Positions 24,602-34,942 of a stretch of DNA of 64,000 bases are shown piece by piece. The DNA comes from Rhodovulum sp. 12E13. GTDB lineage: Bacteria > Pseudomonadota > Alphaproteobacteria > Rhodobacterales > Rhodobacteraceae. Where the stretch lies: contig NZ_QPLK01000005.1 in NCBI RefSeq assembly GCF_003340565.1, forward strand, positions 62,001-126,000, read 5' to 3'. Position 1 is the stretch's first letter; each line of letters starts with the position of its first letter. The notes under the pieces are model-generated. The model was not told where the DNA came from. It did not search any database and saw nothing but the letters and a program-made list of their open reading frames with translations. The translations under genes were made by a program, and so were the position numbers.

Positions 24602-25348
24602 TCACCTGCCGCCGACCTCGTCCAGGTCGTAGACCTGCGCCTCTTCGCCGAACCACTTGACGATCAGCTCGTTCAGGGTGCCGTCGGCCTTGAGGTCGGA
24701 AAGGATCGTGTCGAAGGTCTCCCGCAGGTCGTCGTCGCCCTCGCGGACGCCCATGCCGACGCCGCCGCCGAGCGCCACGTCATCGCCCACGAAGGACATC
24801 TCGGCATCGGCCTCGACGATCGGAACGAGGTAGTCCTTGTCGGCGAACACCGCGTCGGCCTCGCCGTTGCGCACCGCGGCCACCGTCTCGTCCGGCGTGG
24901 CGAACTCCAGAAGGGTGGCGCCCGATTCGGCCACGTGCGCGGCCTGGATCGTGTTGACCTGCGCCGCGATCACGCCGCCCGTCAGGTCGGCGTCGGGATT
25001 GGTCGAGGCATAGGCCGAAGCCGCGGGCGGAATGTAGTTCTGCGTGAAGTCGATCACCTCGTCGCGCTCGTCGGTGATGCTCATGCCGGCCATGATCGTG
25101 TCGTAGTTGCCCGACGTCAGGTTGGGGATGATCGAATCCCAGTCGTTCGTCACCCATTCGCAGGTGAGGCCGGCGCGCTCGCAGAGCAGGTCGCCGAGCT
25201 CGCGCTCGTAGCCGTCGACCTCGCCCTGGTCGTTAATGAAGTTGTACGGAGGGTAGGCGCCCTCGGTGCCCATGCGCACAACGTCCTGCGCGGCGGCAGC
25301 GCCGGCGATCAGGGCCGCGGCGGCGGCTGTGAGGATCAGTCTGGTCAT
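24602..25348 (-). CDS. Periplasmic amino-acid-binding protein of the ABC transporter
   Basis: 248 residues with a signal peptide (about 1-21, AAAAQ/DVV) and the family-3 solute-binding fold: VRMGTEGAYPPYNFINDQGEVDGYE, NLTSGNYDTIMAGMSITDERDE, IDFTQNYIPP, and ADAVFADKDYL. It captures the substrate in the periplasm for the two permeases downstream. First gene of the transporter part on this strand after the ATPase gene; upstream is GGGAGACTT as ribosome-binding site. Two cysteines (LLCERAGLTCEW) probably form a disulphide. Confidence 0.93.
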   Translation of the reverse strand: MTRLILTAAAAALIAGAAAAQDVVRMGTEGAYPPYNFINDQGEVDGYERELGDLLCERAGLTCEWVTNDWDSIIPNLTSGNYDTIMAGMSITDERDEVIDFTQNYIPPAASAYASTNPDADLTGGVIAAQVNTIQAAHVAESGATLLEFATPDETVAAVRNGEADAVFADKDYLVPIVEADAEMSFVGDDVALGGGVGMGVREGDDDLRETFDTILSDLKADGTLNELIVKWFGEEAQVYDLDEVGGR

Positions 25349-25383
25349 GCAAGTCTCCCTGGTGGTCCGGTTCCCCTCTCCCC

Positions 25384-26214
25384 TCATTGGCTGTGGGAGA
25401 GGAACTTCTGCAGGCGCTCCGTTTCCGGCGCGCCGAAGATCCGGTCGGGCGGCCCCTCCTCCTCGATCTTCCCCTGGTGGAGGAAGACGACGTGGTCGGA
25501 GACGTCGGCCGCCAGCCGCATGTCGTGGGTGACAAGGAGCATCGTGCGCTCCTCGGCGGCGAGATCCTTGATCACGCGCACCACCTCCTGCTGGAGCTCG
25601 GGGTCGAGCGCCGAGGTCGGCTCGTCGAACAGCAGGGCGCGCGGCTCCATCGCCAGTGCCCGGGCGATCGCGGCGCGCTGCTGCTGCCCGCCCGAGAGCT
25701 GGGCCGGCCATGCGCCCGCCTTGTCGCCGATGCCGACCTTGTCGAGCAGGGCGCGGCCGCGCGCCTCGGCCTCTTCCCGGTCGTGGCCGAGCACGGTGAC
25801 GGGCGCCTCGACCACGTTCTGCAGGACGGTCATGTGCGCCCACAGGTTGAACTGCTGGAACACCATCGACAGGTTCGTGCGGATACGGATCATCTGGACG
25901 CGGTCGGCGGGGCGGCGCGCGTGGCCCTCGCCCTTCCAGCGCACCGGCTCGCCCTCGAAGAGGATCTCGCCGCCCTGGCTGTCTTCCAGGAGGTTGGCGC
26001 AGCGCAGGAGGGTCGACTTGCCCGAGCCGGACGACCCGATCAGCGACACGACATGACCGCGCGGCGCGGTCATGTCGACACCCTTGAGCACCTCGAGCGC
26101 ACCGTAGGCCTTGTGCAAACCGCGAATCTCGATGACGGGCGGCCCGGCCGGCGCAGCGTGCGCACCTGCGGACGCGTCGGGCTCTGGCATGGGGGCCGCT
26201 TCAGCGTGGGGCAT
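25384..26214 (-). CDS. Polar amino-acid ABC transporter ATP-binding protein
   Basis: 276 residues from ATG 26214 (ATG 26190 is the alternative; about 25 N-terminal residues are Ala/Pro-rich and unconserved). Walker A GSSGSGKST, Q-loop MVFQQFNLWAHMTV, signature LSGGQQQR, Walker B LLFDEPTSALDPE, H-loop LVTHDM. It energises uptake with the permeases and binding protein that follow it in the operon. The Gln-loop context QQFNLW is characteristic of the GlnQ/HisP group. Confidence 0.93.
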   Translation of the reverse strand: MPHAEAAPMPEPDASAGAHAAPAGPPVIEIRGLHKAYGALEVLKGVDMTAPRGHVVSLIGSSGSGKSTLLRCANLLEDSQGGEILFEGEPVRWKGEGHARRPADRVQMIRIRTNLSMVFQQFNLWAHMTVLQNVVEAPVTVLGHDREEAEARGRALLDKVGIGDKAGAWPAQLSGGQQQRAAIARALAMEPRALLFDEPTSALDPELQQEVVRVIKDLAAEERTMLLVTHDMRLAADVSDHVVFLHQGKIEEEGPPDRIFGAPETERLQKFLSHSQ

Positions 26215-26308
26215 GGGTCGGGCGCGCGCTCCCTCGGGTGGTGCTGGCCCGCGAGTAAGGAACGGATGGCAGCCGAATGCAACGGGTAAGGCGCGGGGAG
26301 GGGCGCTG

Positions 26309-27076
26309 TCAGGCCGCCGGATCGCCCGTTCGCGCGACATATGCCGCGGGATCGGGCGGAATTGGAAGCGCAAGGTAGGCGGCGGCGGGCAGGCGTGCGA
26401 GCCCGACAAGGCCGAGGGCGGCCCGGTCTTGGGCGGCGAGCGCGGCGATGGCGCACTCCACCGCCTCGGCAAGCGGGGCGGGATCGTGCCCCGGGCCCGC
26501 GATCAGCGGCAGGCCGGGGCGGGGGGCGGTGCGGTCGATCACCTGCAGGGTGGCGGCGGCCGGCTCGACGCGGGCCAGCAGGCGCCATGTCACCGCGTCG
26601 ATCGCGGCAACGTCGGCCCGCCCATCGGCCACGGCACGGGCGGAGGCGGCGTGCGCCCCGGTTTCGAGCGCCGCACGGAAGATCACGCCGCGGGCGGCGG
26701 CCCAGTCGAGCGCGGCCGCCCAGCCCGATTGCGAGAGCGGGTCGTTGCAGGCGAGGCGCGGAGCGGCCGGCATGCGCTCGCCGGCGCGCGTCACGACGAC
26801 CGAGCGGTAATGGCCGGGCGGGCACCCCTCGACGCCGTAATCCGGCGTGGCGACCAGTGTCACCTGCCGGTGGAGACGGGCACGGTAGGGCAGCCCGCAG
26901 GTCTGCGCGAGCAGCAGGTCGGGGTGGCGCCAGAGCGACCACAGGTCGTCGCCGCGCGTGAGGGCGCGTGGGGCGGCGATCCCCCGCCCTCGCAGACGGG
27001 CGGAGATGGCACACCACAGCCGGTCCGTCGCGCCGCGCGTCTCGGCCCCGTCGTACATGGGCAGGGCGGCGATCAC
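26309..27076 (-). CDS. PhnD-like periplasmic-binding-fold protein without signal peptide
   Basis: 255 residues from a GTG at 27076 preceded by GAGGGG. It matches the PhnD/phosphite-binding (type 2 periplasmic-binding) fold: ALPMYD at the very start, DLLLAQTCGLPYR, VVTRAG, ACNDPLSQSGWAA, GAHAASARAVADGRADVAAID, and LPLIAGPG. There is no signal peptide or transmembrane segment, so it is predicted to stay in the cytosol unless the start is wrong. No permease or ATPase is next to it; instead it follows a TerB gene by 19 bp on the same strand. It could be a cytosolic ligand sensor, but its function is unknown. Confidence 0.75.
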   Translation of the reverse strand: MIAALPMYDGAETRGATDRLWCAISARLRGRGIAAPRALTRGDDLWSLWRHPDLLLAQTCGLPYRARLHRQVTLVATPDYGVEGCPPGHYRSVVVTRAGERMPAAPRLACNDPLSQSGWAAALDWAAARGVIFRAALETGAHAASARAVADGRADVAAIDAVTWRLLARVEPAAATLQVIDRTAPRPGLPLIAGPGHDPAPLAEAVECAIAALAAQDRAALGLVGLARLPAAAYLALPIPPDPAAYVARTGDPAA

Positions 27077-27095
27077 CCGTCGGCCCCTCGCCGCC

Positions 27096-27560
27096 TCAGC
27101 CTGCTTCGGAGCCGGCGCCGGCGCCGCGCGCCTCGACCCGCTGCCGGGCGCGCGCGCTGTCGCGGTCGGCCACGCCCAGCAGGTTGGCCACCAGCCGCAG
27201 CAGCCCGTCTTCCTCGTGGTCGCGTTCGCCATCGGCCAGCACCACGTCCCACAGGGCCTCGAGCACCGCCTCGCGTTCCTCGTAGGGCACGGCATCCTTG
27301 ATGGCGCGCGTGAAGCGCACCGTGTCGGGCGCCTCCGCTTCGAGCTGCTCGGCATCACGGCGGAGGGCCGTGGCCTCGAACGGCGACAGGCCGTAGCGCG
27401 CCATCACGATGCGGTCGATCCTGGCGATCTCGCTCTCGGCATAATCGCCGTCGGAACGGGCGAGCCGCACCAGCAGCGCGGTGAGGGCGCAGCGCGCGTC
27501 CGGGTCGGGAAGCGGGTCGGGATCGGATGCCGAGAGGCGGCGGAGAAGATCTGCGAACAT
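27096..27560 (-). CDS. TerB-family (tellurite resistance-like) protein, copy 2
   Basis: 154 residues of the helical TerB fold: ALTALLVRLARSDGDYAESEIARIDRIV-type region (DG-x-x-x-x-x-E acidic metal-binding loop), then VLADGERDHEEDGLLRLVANLLGV. TerB proteins bind divalent metals and associate with membrane stress systems, but no other ter gene is present here. It lies 184 bp after a paralog on the same strand and 19 bp before the PhnD-like gene. The ATG at 27560 gives the conserved MFADLLRRL opening. Confidence 0.82.
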   Translation of the reverse strand: MFADLLRRLSASDPDPLPDPDARCALTALLVRLARSDGDYAESEIARIDRIVMARYGLSPFEATALRRDAEQLEAEAPDTVRFTRAIKDAVPYEEREAVLEALWDVVLADGERDHEEDGLLRLVANLLGVADRDSARARQRVEARGAGAGSEAG

Positions 27561-27744
27561 GCGCCACATATAGTGGCGCCCGCCGAGCCGGCCAACCGCG
27601 CACCGCGCCGCCGCGCGCAGCCGATCGCGGCCCGATCCGGCGCGCACCCGGCGCATCGCGGCGCATCCCGGCGGTTCAGGGGCCGGCGTTTCAGCGGGAT
27701 GCACGCGCGCGGCCCGGCACGCCCGCGGCGGCGCAGAGGGGCGG

Positions 27745-28197
27745 TCAGCGCGCCGGGTCGGGGTGGGCGCGCGCCTCGGCCTCGGCGGCGGCGCAGTCGT
27801 CGGGCGACAGACCCAGACGGGAGGCGGTAAGCGCGAGATAGGCCTTCTGCGGGGCGCCCTCATGGCCGTCGGCCAGCATCACCCGCCACAGCGAGACCAG
27901 GATCGCGCGTCGTTCGTCACTGCCCGTGCGCTCGCGCACCGCCTCGGCGAATCGGCCATCGGGCGGCGCCGCCGCTTCGAGGCGCTCGGCCTCGGCGCGG
28001 AGCTTGGCGGCGGCCACCGGGTCGAGCGCGTAGGCGGCACGCAGGATACGGTCGATCCGCGCGATCTCGGCGGCATCGTAATGGCCGTCGGCCTTCGCCA
28101 TCCGCACCATGACACCCGCGAGCGCATGTCGCGCGTCGAGCTCGGCGAGCGGCGTCTCGTAGCGGCCGAAAAGGCGGTCGAGCAAAGCCTGGATCAT
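27745..28197 (-). CDS. TerB-family protein, copy 1
   Basis: 150 residues, clearly paralogous to the next gene: MIQALLDRLFGR opening, RHALAGVMVRMAKADGHYDA-like acidic loop, RIDRILRAAYALDP, then SLWRVMLADGHEGAPQKAYL. Both loops keep Asp/His/Glu positions suited to metal binding. Start at ATG 28197. The pair plus the signal-less PhnD-like protein form a three-gene set on one strand. Confidence 0.82.
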   Translation of the reverse strand: MIQALLDRLFGRYETPLAELDARHALAGVMVRMAKADGHYDAAEIARIDRILRAAYALDPVAAAKLRAEAERLEAAAPPDGRFAEAVRERTGSDERRAILVSLWRVMLADGHEGAPQKAYLALTASRLGLSPDDCAAAEAEARAHPDPAR

Positions 28198-28531
28198 GGG
28201 GGCCGCTTACCGCCCGCAGCCCGCGCTGCCAAGCGGGCAGACGCGTGGCGCCGGCGCGGCCTGCGCATTTCGGCCAGAAGGAAGCGGCGGGCAGGCCGGA
28301 TGGGGACGGACGGTGCGGCGGCGACCGGCTCACCCGCGAGGCCGCGCGCCCGTCCCGGTCGCGACCCGCGCCGATGAGAGCCGCGCGGTAACCCGGAGCA
28401 GACCGGCGGCAGGAGCCGCAAGGCCCCGGGGAAGGCATTCTTGCAACGACACGGCGCGGAGCCACGCCGAATCGTCCCGTTCCATGACCCATGCCCTTGT
28501 CTTCCACCGGGACGCATCGCATGTCTCCCGC
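28198..28531. other. Divergent intergenic region with a decayed hairpin-module remnant
   Basis: 334 bp between the TerB gene (minus) and the MipA-type gene (plus). A stretch at 28247-28292 (GCGTGGCGCCGGCGC, then GCATTTCGGCCAGAAGGAAG) resembles the second hairpin and tail of the dispersed module but lacks the CTCCGGCGGG core. No ORF with domain features was seen. Confidence 0.45.
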
Positions 28532-29446
28532 ATGACGTGTCGTTCTGCCCGCGGCTCCGCCCGAACCTTTCGCACAGTCGGCCTCTCCGGGGCCTCTGCC
28601 CTCCTGGCGGCGCTTGCCATGTCGGCGCCCGCTGCCGGACAGCAGACTGCCGGACATGACGCCGCCGTGACGGCCCCGAGCTTCGGCGCCGAGGTGCCGT
28701 CGGTGGCCGACGGCTCGCTCTCGACGCAGGGGCGCGAGCGGCGGTTCGTTTTCACCGCCCTCGTGGGGGTCCAGAGCCAGCCTTCCTATTACGGTGCCGA
28801 CGAGAACGAGGTCGTGCCGCTGTTCCGGCCCAACGTGCTCGCGTTCGATTTCGGCCGGCTGGAGGGCGGCGACGACGAGCTGTCGGACGACCCGCTCGAA
28901 CGGCCGCTCGGCTTCGCCTTCGGCCCGTCGTTCCGCTTCATCGGCGAGCGCAATGCCGCCGATCATGACGAGTTGACCGGCCTCGACGATATCGACGCGA
29001 CGTTCGAACTGGGCGCGCAGGTGGGCTATGTCTGGCCCAGCGTCGAGGCATTCGGCCAGCTCCGCTACGGCTTCGGCGGCAGCGAGGCCTGGGTTGGCGA
29101 GCTCGGCGCCTACTACGTCACGCGCCCGGCCGACAATTTCGCCCTGCGGATCGGCCCGCGCTTGCTGTTCGGCACCAACGACTACACCGACACCTATTTC
29201 GGCGTCACCGCCGACGAAGCCGCCGCGAGCGGGCTGGCCGAATACGACCCCGAGGGCGGCCTTCTGCGTGCGGGCGTCGAGGTGATCGCCACCTATCGGC
29301 TCGGCGAGCAGTGGTGGCTAGAGGGCCGCGCGCGGTGGGACCAGTTCCAGGACGACGCGGCCGACAGCCCCATCGTGCAGCAGGGCGCGCGCGATCAGGG
29401 CACCGTGTCGATCGGCGTGCGCCGGGCCTTCGTGCTCGAGTTCTGA
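28532..29446 (+). CDS. MipA/OmpV family outer-membrane protein
   Basis: 304 residues. Signal peptide of about 36 residues (GASALLAALAMSAPAAGQ), then an amphipathic beta-barrel pattern ending in the outer-membrane C-terminal signature RRAFVLEF (terminal Phe). SQPSYYGADENEVVPLFRPN near the start and QWWLEGRARWDQF near the end are typical of MipA/OmpV, a family whose E. coli member scaffolds murein synthesis. I start at ATG 28532; the ATG at 28484 would give a longer unusual signal. Hairpin-module copy F begins 19 nt past the stop. Confidence 0.88.
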   Translation: MTCRSARGSARTFRTVGLSGASALLAALAMSAPAAGQQTAGHDAAVTAPSFGAEVPSVADGSLSTQGRERRFVFTALVGVQSQPSYYGADENEVVPLFRPNVLAFDFGRLEGGDDELSDDPLERPLGFAFGPSFRFIGERNAADHDELTGLDDIDATFELGAQVGYVWPSVEAFGQLRYGFGGSEAWVGELGAYYVTRPADNFALRIGPRLLFGTNDYTDTYFGVTADEAAASGLAEYDPEGGLLRAGVEVIATYRLGEQWWLEGRARWDQFQDDAADSPIVQQGARDQGTVSIGVRRAFVLEF

Positions 29447-29465
29447 TCGGCGGCCATCATGCGGA

Positions 29466-29545
29466 GCGCCTTGCGGCGCATTTCCTGGCGTGGGCGCCCG
29501 TGCCGGGCGCCGGCCTCCGGCGGGGATACTTCGAGCAAGAAGAAG
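29466..29545 (+). repeat. Dispersed two-hairpin module, copy F
   Basis: Hairpin 1 GCGCC-TTGC-GGCGC (29466-29479), spacer ATTTCCTGGCGTG, hairpin 2 GGCGCCCG-TGC-CGGGCGCC (29493-29511), core GCCTCCGGCGGGGATACTT, then CGAG and CAAGAAGAAG. Directly past the MipA-type gene and co-oriented, convergent with pyrG. Confidence 0.8.
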
Positions 29546-29639
29546 AACAGGGCCTTGCTCACGTCTCTGGGCCGGACATGCCGGCGAGCGATGCCGCCGA
29601 GCGGGCCATCCCCCGCGGGACGGCATGCATGCTGTGCCC

Positions 29640-31283
<1,644 letters not shown>

Positions 31284-31386
31284 GGGCCCCCGTGTGCGCC
31301 GCGCCGCGCGACCCCCGGCCGGAGTCGCGCACCATTCTGACAAGCGGTCGGGCGGCGCTGCGGCCCACCCTGCCACGGGATTCAAG

Positions 31387-31414
31387 CTATAGGAGATTCG
31401 GGGGAGGGGCGCAA
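31387..31414 (-). promoter_or_regulatory. Putative pyrG promoter
   Basis: Minus-strand TTGCGC (31409-31414), 16-bp spacer, CTATAG (31387-31392), about 100 bp before the pyrG start. An inverted repeat GGGGGAG / CTCCCCC spans the -35 side (about 31400-31425) and could be an operator. Confidence 0.4.
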
Positions 31415-31493
31415 TTGCTCCCCCCAACATCCTGCGGCCCCGTTGCCTGTCATCCCCAGATCGTGGGGCAGATCACCCTGTCGCCTGCGGCCC

Positions 31494-31859
31494 TTACTCG
31501 GCCGCCTGCGGCACCAGCGGCGCGTCGAGGGCGCCGTCGACCGACGGCGGCAGCAGCTCTTCGCCCGAGGGCAGCGCCGGTGCGTCGACCTCGCCAGAGG
31601 GAGCCGGTTGCAGCCTGTCCACCACGCTGGCCCCTTCGCCGCCGGCGGCCGCGAGGATCGTCAGCGTGATCGAGGTGCCGATGAAGGCGATGGCCAGCGC
31701 CCACGTGACCTTGCCGAGCGGCGTGCCGGGCGGACGGCCCGACATCACGCCGCCCCCGCCGCCCATGCCGAGGCCGCCCCCCTCGGAGCGCTGGAGCAGG
31801 ACCACCGCGATCAGCGAGAGCGCGAGCAGGAGATGGACGATGAGGATGACGTTTGCCAT
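31494..31859 (-). CDS. secG: Preprotein translocase subunit SecG
   Basis: 121 residues with two membrane helices: VILIVHLLLALSLIAVVLLQ and TWALAIAFIGTSITLTILAA, separated by the SecG loop RSEGGGLGMGGGG. SecG joins SecY and SecE in the inner membrane and eases SecA cycling. The C-terminal tail of about 50 residues is long, acidic and Pro/Ala-rich, a common alphaproteobacterial extension. The start MANVILIV at 31859 is the canonical one. Confidence 0.92.
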   Translation of the reverse strand: MANVILIVHLLLALSLIAVVLLQRSEGGGLGMGGGGGVMSGRPPGTPLGKVTWALAIAFIGTSITLTILAAAGGEGASVVDRLQPAPSGEVDAPALPSGEELLPPSVDGALDAPLVPQAAE

Positions 31860-31931
31860 GCGCGCGCACCTAGGCCCTTTCGCCGCCCCGCGCAAGGCAT
31901 GAACCCGGCGCGCGGCGGCGAGCGTCCGGCC

Positions 31932-32972
31932 TCAGCCCGCCTGCCGCAGATAGGCGGCGAGGATGTCGCGCGCCGCGGCGAGGTCGGTCTTGTGGATCAT
32001 CTCGGTCACCGTGTGGATGTAGCGCGTGCCGACCACGATCCCCACGGCGCGGGCACCCGCCGCGGCCTGCTGCGCGGCCGCACCGTCCTGCCCGCCCGAG
32101 CGCAGCATCGTGCGCTGGAACGGGATGCCCTCGGCCTCGGCCAGCGCCGCGATCTCGGCCACCAGACCCCGGTCGGCGATGAACGAGCCGTCGCGCACGT
32201 GCAGGCCGAAGCCCTTGCCCTGCTCGGTCGTGCGGTCCTGCTCGGGCACGCCGGGCGTGTCGCAGGCCAGCGTCGTGTCGACCCCGATGCCGATATCAGG
32301 CTTCACCCGGTAGGCGGCAGTGCGGGCGCCGCGCAGCCCCACCTCTTCCTGGCTGGTGAAGGCGACGTGGATCTCGGCCTTGTTGGCCGCATCGCCCAGC
32401 GCGCGGAGCGCCTCTATCCCCAGCCAGCAGGCGATGCGGTTGTCGAGCGCCTTCGACACCACCTTGTCGCCCATCTCGACCAGCGGCTCGTCCATCACCA
32501 CCATGTCGCCCACGGCGATCCGCTCCTGCGCCGCCGCGCCGAGGCCGGTATCGACGAAGAACTCCGACAGCTCCGGCACCTTCTTGCGGTCCTCGGGGCT
32601 GGAGATATGGACGGGCTTGCCGCCGGGATTCATCACGCCCTTCAGATCGCCGCCCTCGGTGCACACCAGCACCCGCCGCGAGAACAGGTTGCGCGGGTCG
32701 AACCCGCCCACCGGCTGCACGTAGGCGAAGCCCTTCTCGCCGACATGGCTGACGAGGAAGCCGATCTCGTCCATGTGGCACAGCAGCATGACCTTCGCCG
32801 GCGCGTCCCCGCCGCCGCGCGCGTCGCGCCGGCACAGCAGCGAGCCCATCGGGTCGGTCTCCACGTGGTCGAACAGGCCGGCGATCTCCTCCTCGATCAG
32901 GGCGCGCACGCGGTGCTCGTGGCCCGGCACGCCGGGCGTTTCGCAGAGGCGTTTCAGAAGGTCGATGTTCAT
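31932..32972 (-). CDS. M42 family metallopeptidase
   Basis: 346 residues. Dinuclear-metal aminopeptidase of the M42 (glutamyl/tetrahedral aminopeptidase) family: LCHMDEIGFLVS (metal His/Asp), SKALDNRIACWL, FTSQEEVGLRGA (catalytic Glu pair), GIGVDTTLACDTPG and GTRYIHTVTEMIHKTDLAAA (last metal His). ARPs such as these cut short peptides in the cytosol. ATG 32972 (MNIDLLKRL) is the family start; the long upstream open frame is non-coding by look. Confidence 0.93.
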   Translation of the reverse strand: MNIDLLKRLCETPGVPGHEHRVRALIEEEIAGLFDHVETDPMGSLLCRRDARGGGDAPAKVMLLCHMDEIGFLVSHVGEKGFAYVQPVGGFDPRNLFSRRVLVCTEGGDLKGVMNPGGKPVHISSPEDRKKVPELSEFFVDTGLGAAAQERIAVGDMVVMDEPLVEMGDKVVSKALDNRIACWLGIEALRALGDAANKAEIHVAFTSQEEVGLRGARTAAYRVKPDIGIGVDTTLACDTPGVPEQDRTTEQGKGFGLHVRDGSFIADRGLVAEIAALAEAEGIPFQRTMLRSGGQDGAAAQQAAAGARAVGIVVGTRYIHTVTEMIHKTDLAAARDILAAYLRQAG

Positions 32973-33228
32973 TCGCGGGCTCCCGTGTCTGTCGGGGCCG
33001 AGGTGACCCGCCTGCGCCCGATTGTCCAGCCCGTGCCAGCGGCCCCCCGTCGCGATCCACTCGCGCCGATCCCCTGCGCCGCGGCCCGCCCGGCCGAGCG
33101 GCGCGCAAGGGCGGGCGGGTGGGGCGTGCCGGTCGGCCGGGCGGGCCGCGGCGCCCTCGCAATCCCGGTTTCGCCCGCGCGCCCCTGCCGCTATAGACGC
33201 GGCCGGTTCGGCCGAGGGAGAGACGGCA

Positions 33229-34521
<1,293 letters not shown>

Positions 34522-34585
34522 CCCTGCCCGCAACCGGGCGCTCCGCGGGCGCGGGGCGCCCCCGAACGCACCGCACCGGAGCCGC

Positions 34586-34864
34586 ATGGCCCTGTCCTAC
34601 AAAGCTCGCAAGCGCTGGTCGCTCGTCGTCCTGCTGGTCGTCATGCCGGCCTACGTCGTCGTTGCCGTCACCTTCATGAACTGGCTCGACGCGACCTACG
34701 GCCGGCAGCCGATCCTGCTCGAGGCGCTGATCTACCTCGTGCTCGGCATCGCCTGGGCGTTGCCCTTCCGACGGGTGTTTCTGGGCGTGGGCAAGGCCGA
34801 CCCCGACGCGCCTGACGACGAGGGCGGCGCAGGCGGGGGGCAGCAGGGCGGCGGACGGGGCTGA
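34586..34864 (+). CDS. DUF2842 family membrane protein
   Basis: 92 residues: two membrane helices (VVLLVVMPAYVVVAVTFMNW and ILLEALIYLVLGIAWALPF) and a hydrophilic Gly/Gln-rich tail. The start ALSYKARKRWSLVVLLV and the WALPFRRVFLGVGK ending match DUF2842, a small alphaproteobacterial family of unknown function. Same strand as purA. Confidence 0.82.
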   Translation: MALSYKARKRWSLVVLLVVMPAYVVVAVTFMNWLDATYGRQPILLEALIYLVLGIAWALPFRRVFLGVGKADPDAPDDEGGAGGGQQGGGRG

Positions 34865-34942
34865 CCCCGCCCGCCCGGGCAAGCGAACGGGCGACGGGAA
34901 CCCCGCCGCCCGGCACTCGTTACCCGAACTCGCGCCTGCCGC

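Noticed and set aside
26309-27076. Treating this gene as phnD of the degraded phn transporter
   Set aside because: It has no signal peptide, lies over 20 kb away on the other strand, and groups with TerB genes.
1591-29545. Reading the dispersed modules as a CRISPR array
   Set aside because: Copies are kilobases apart, in both orientations, without regular spacers or cas genes.
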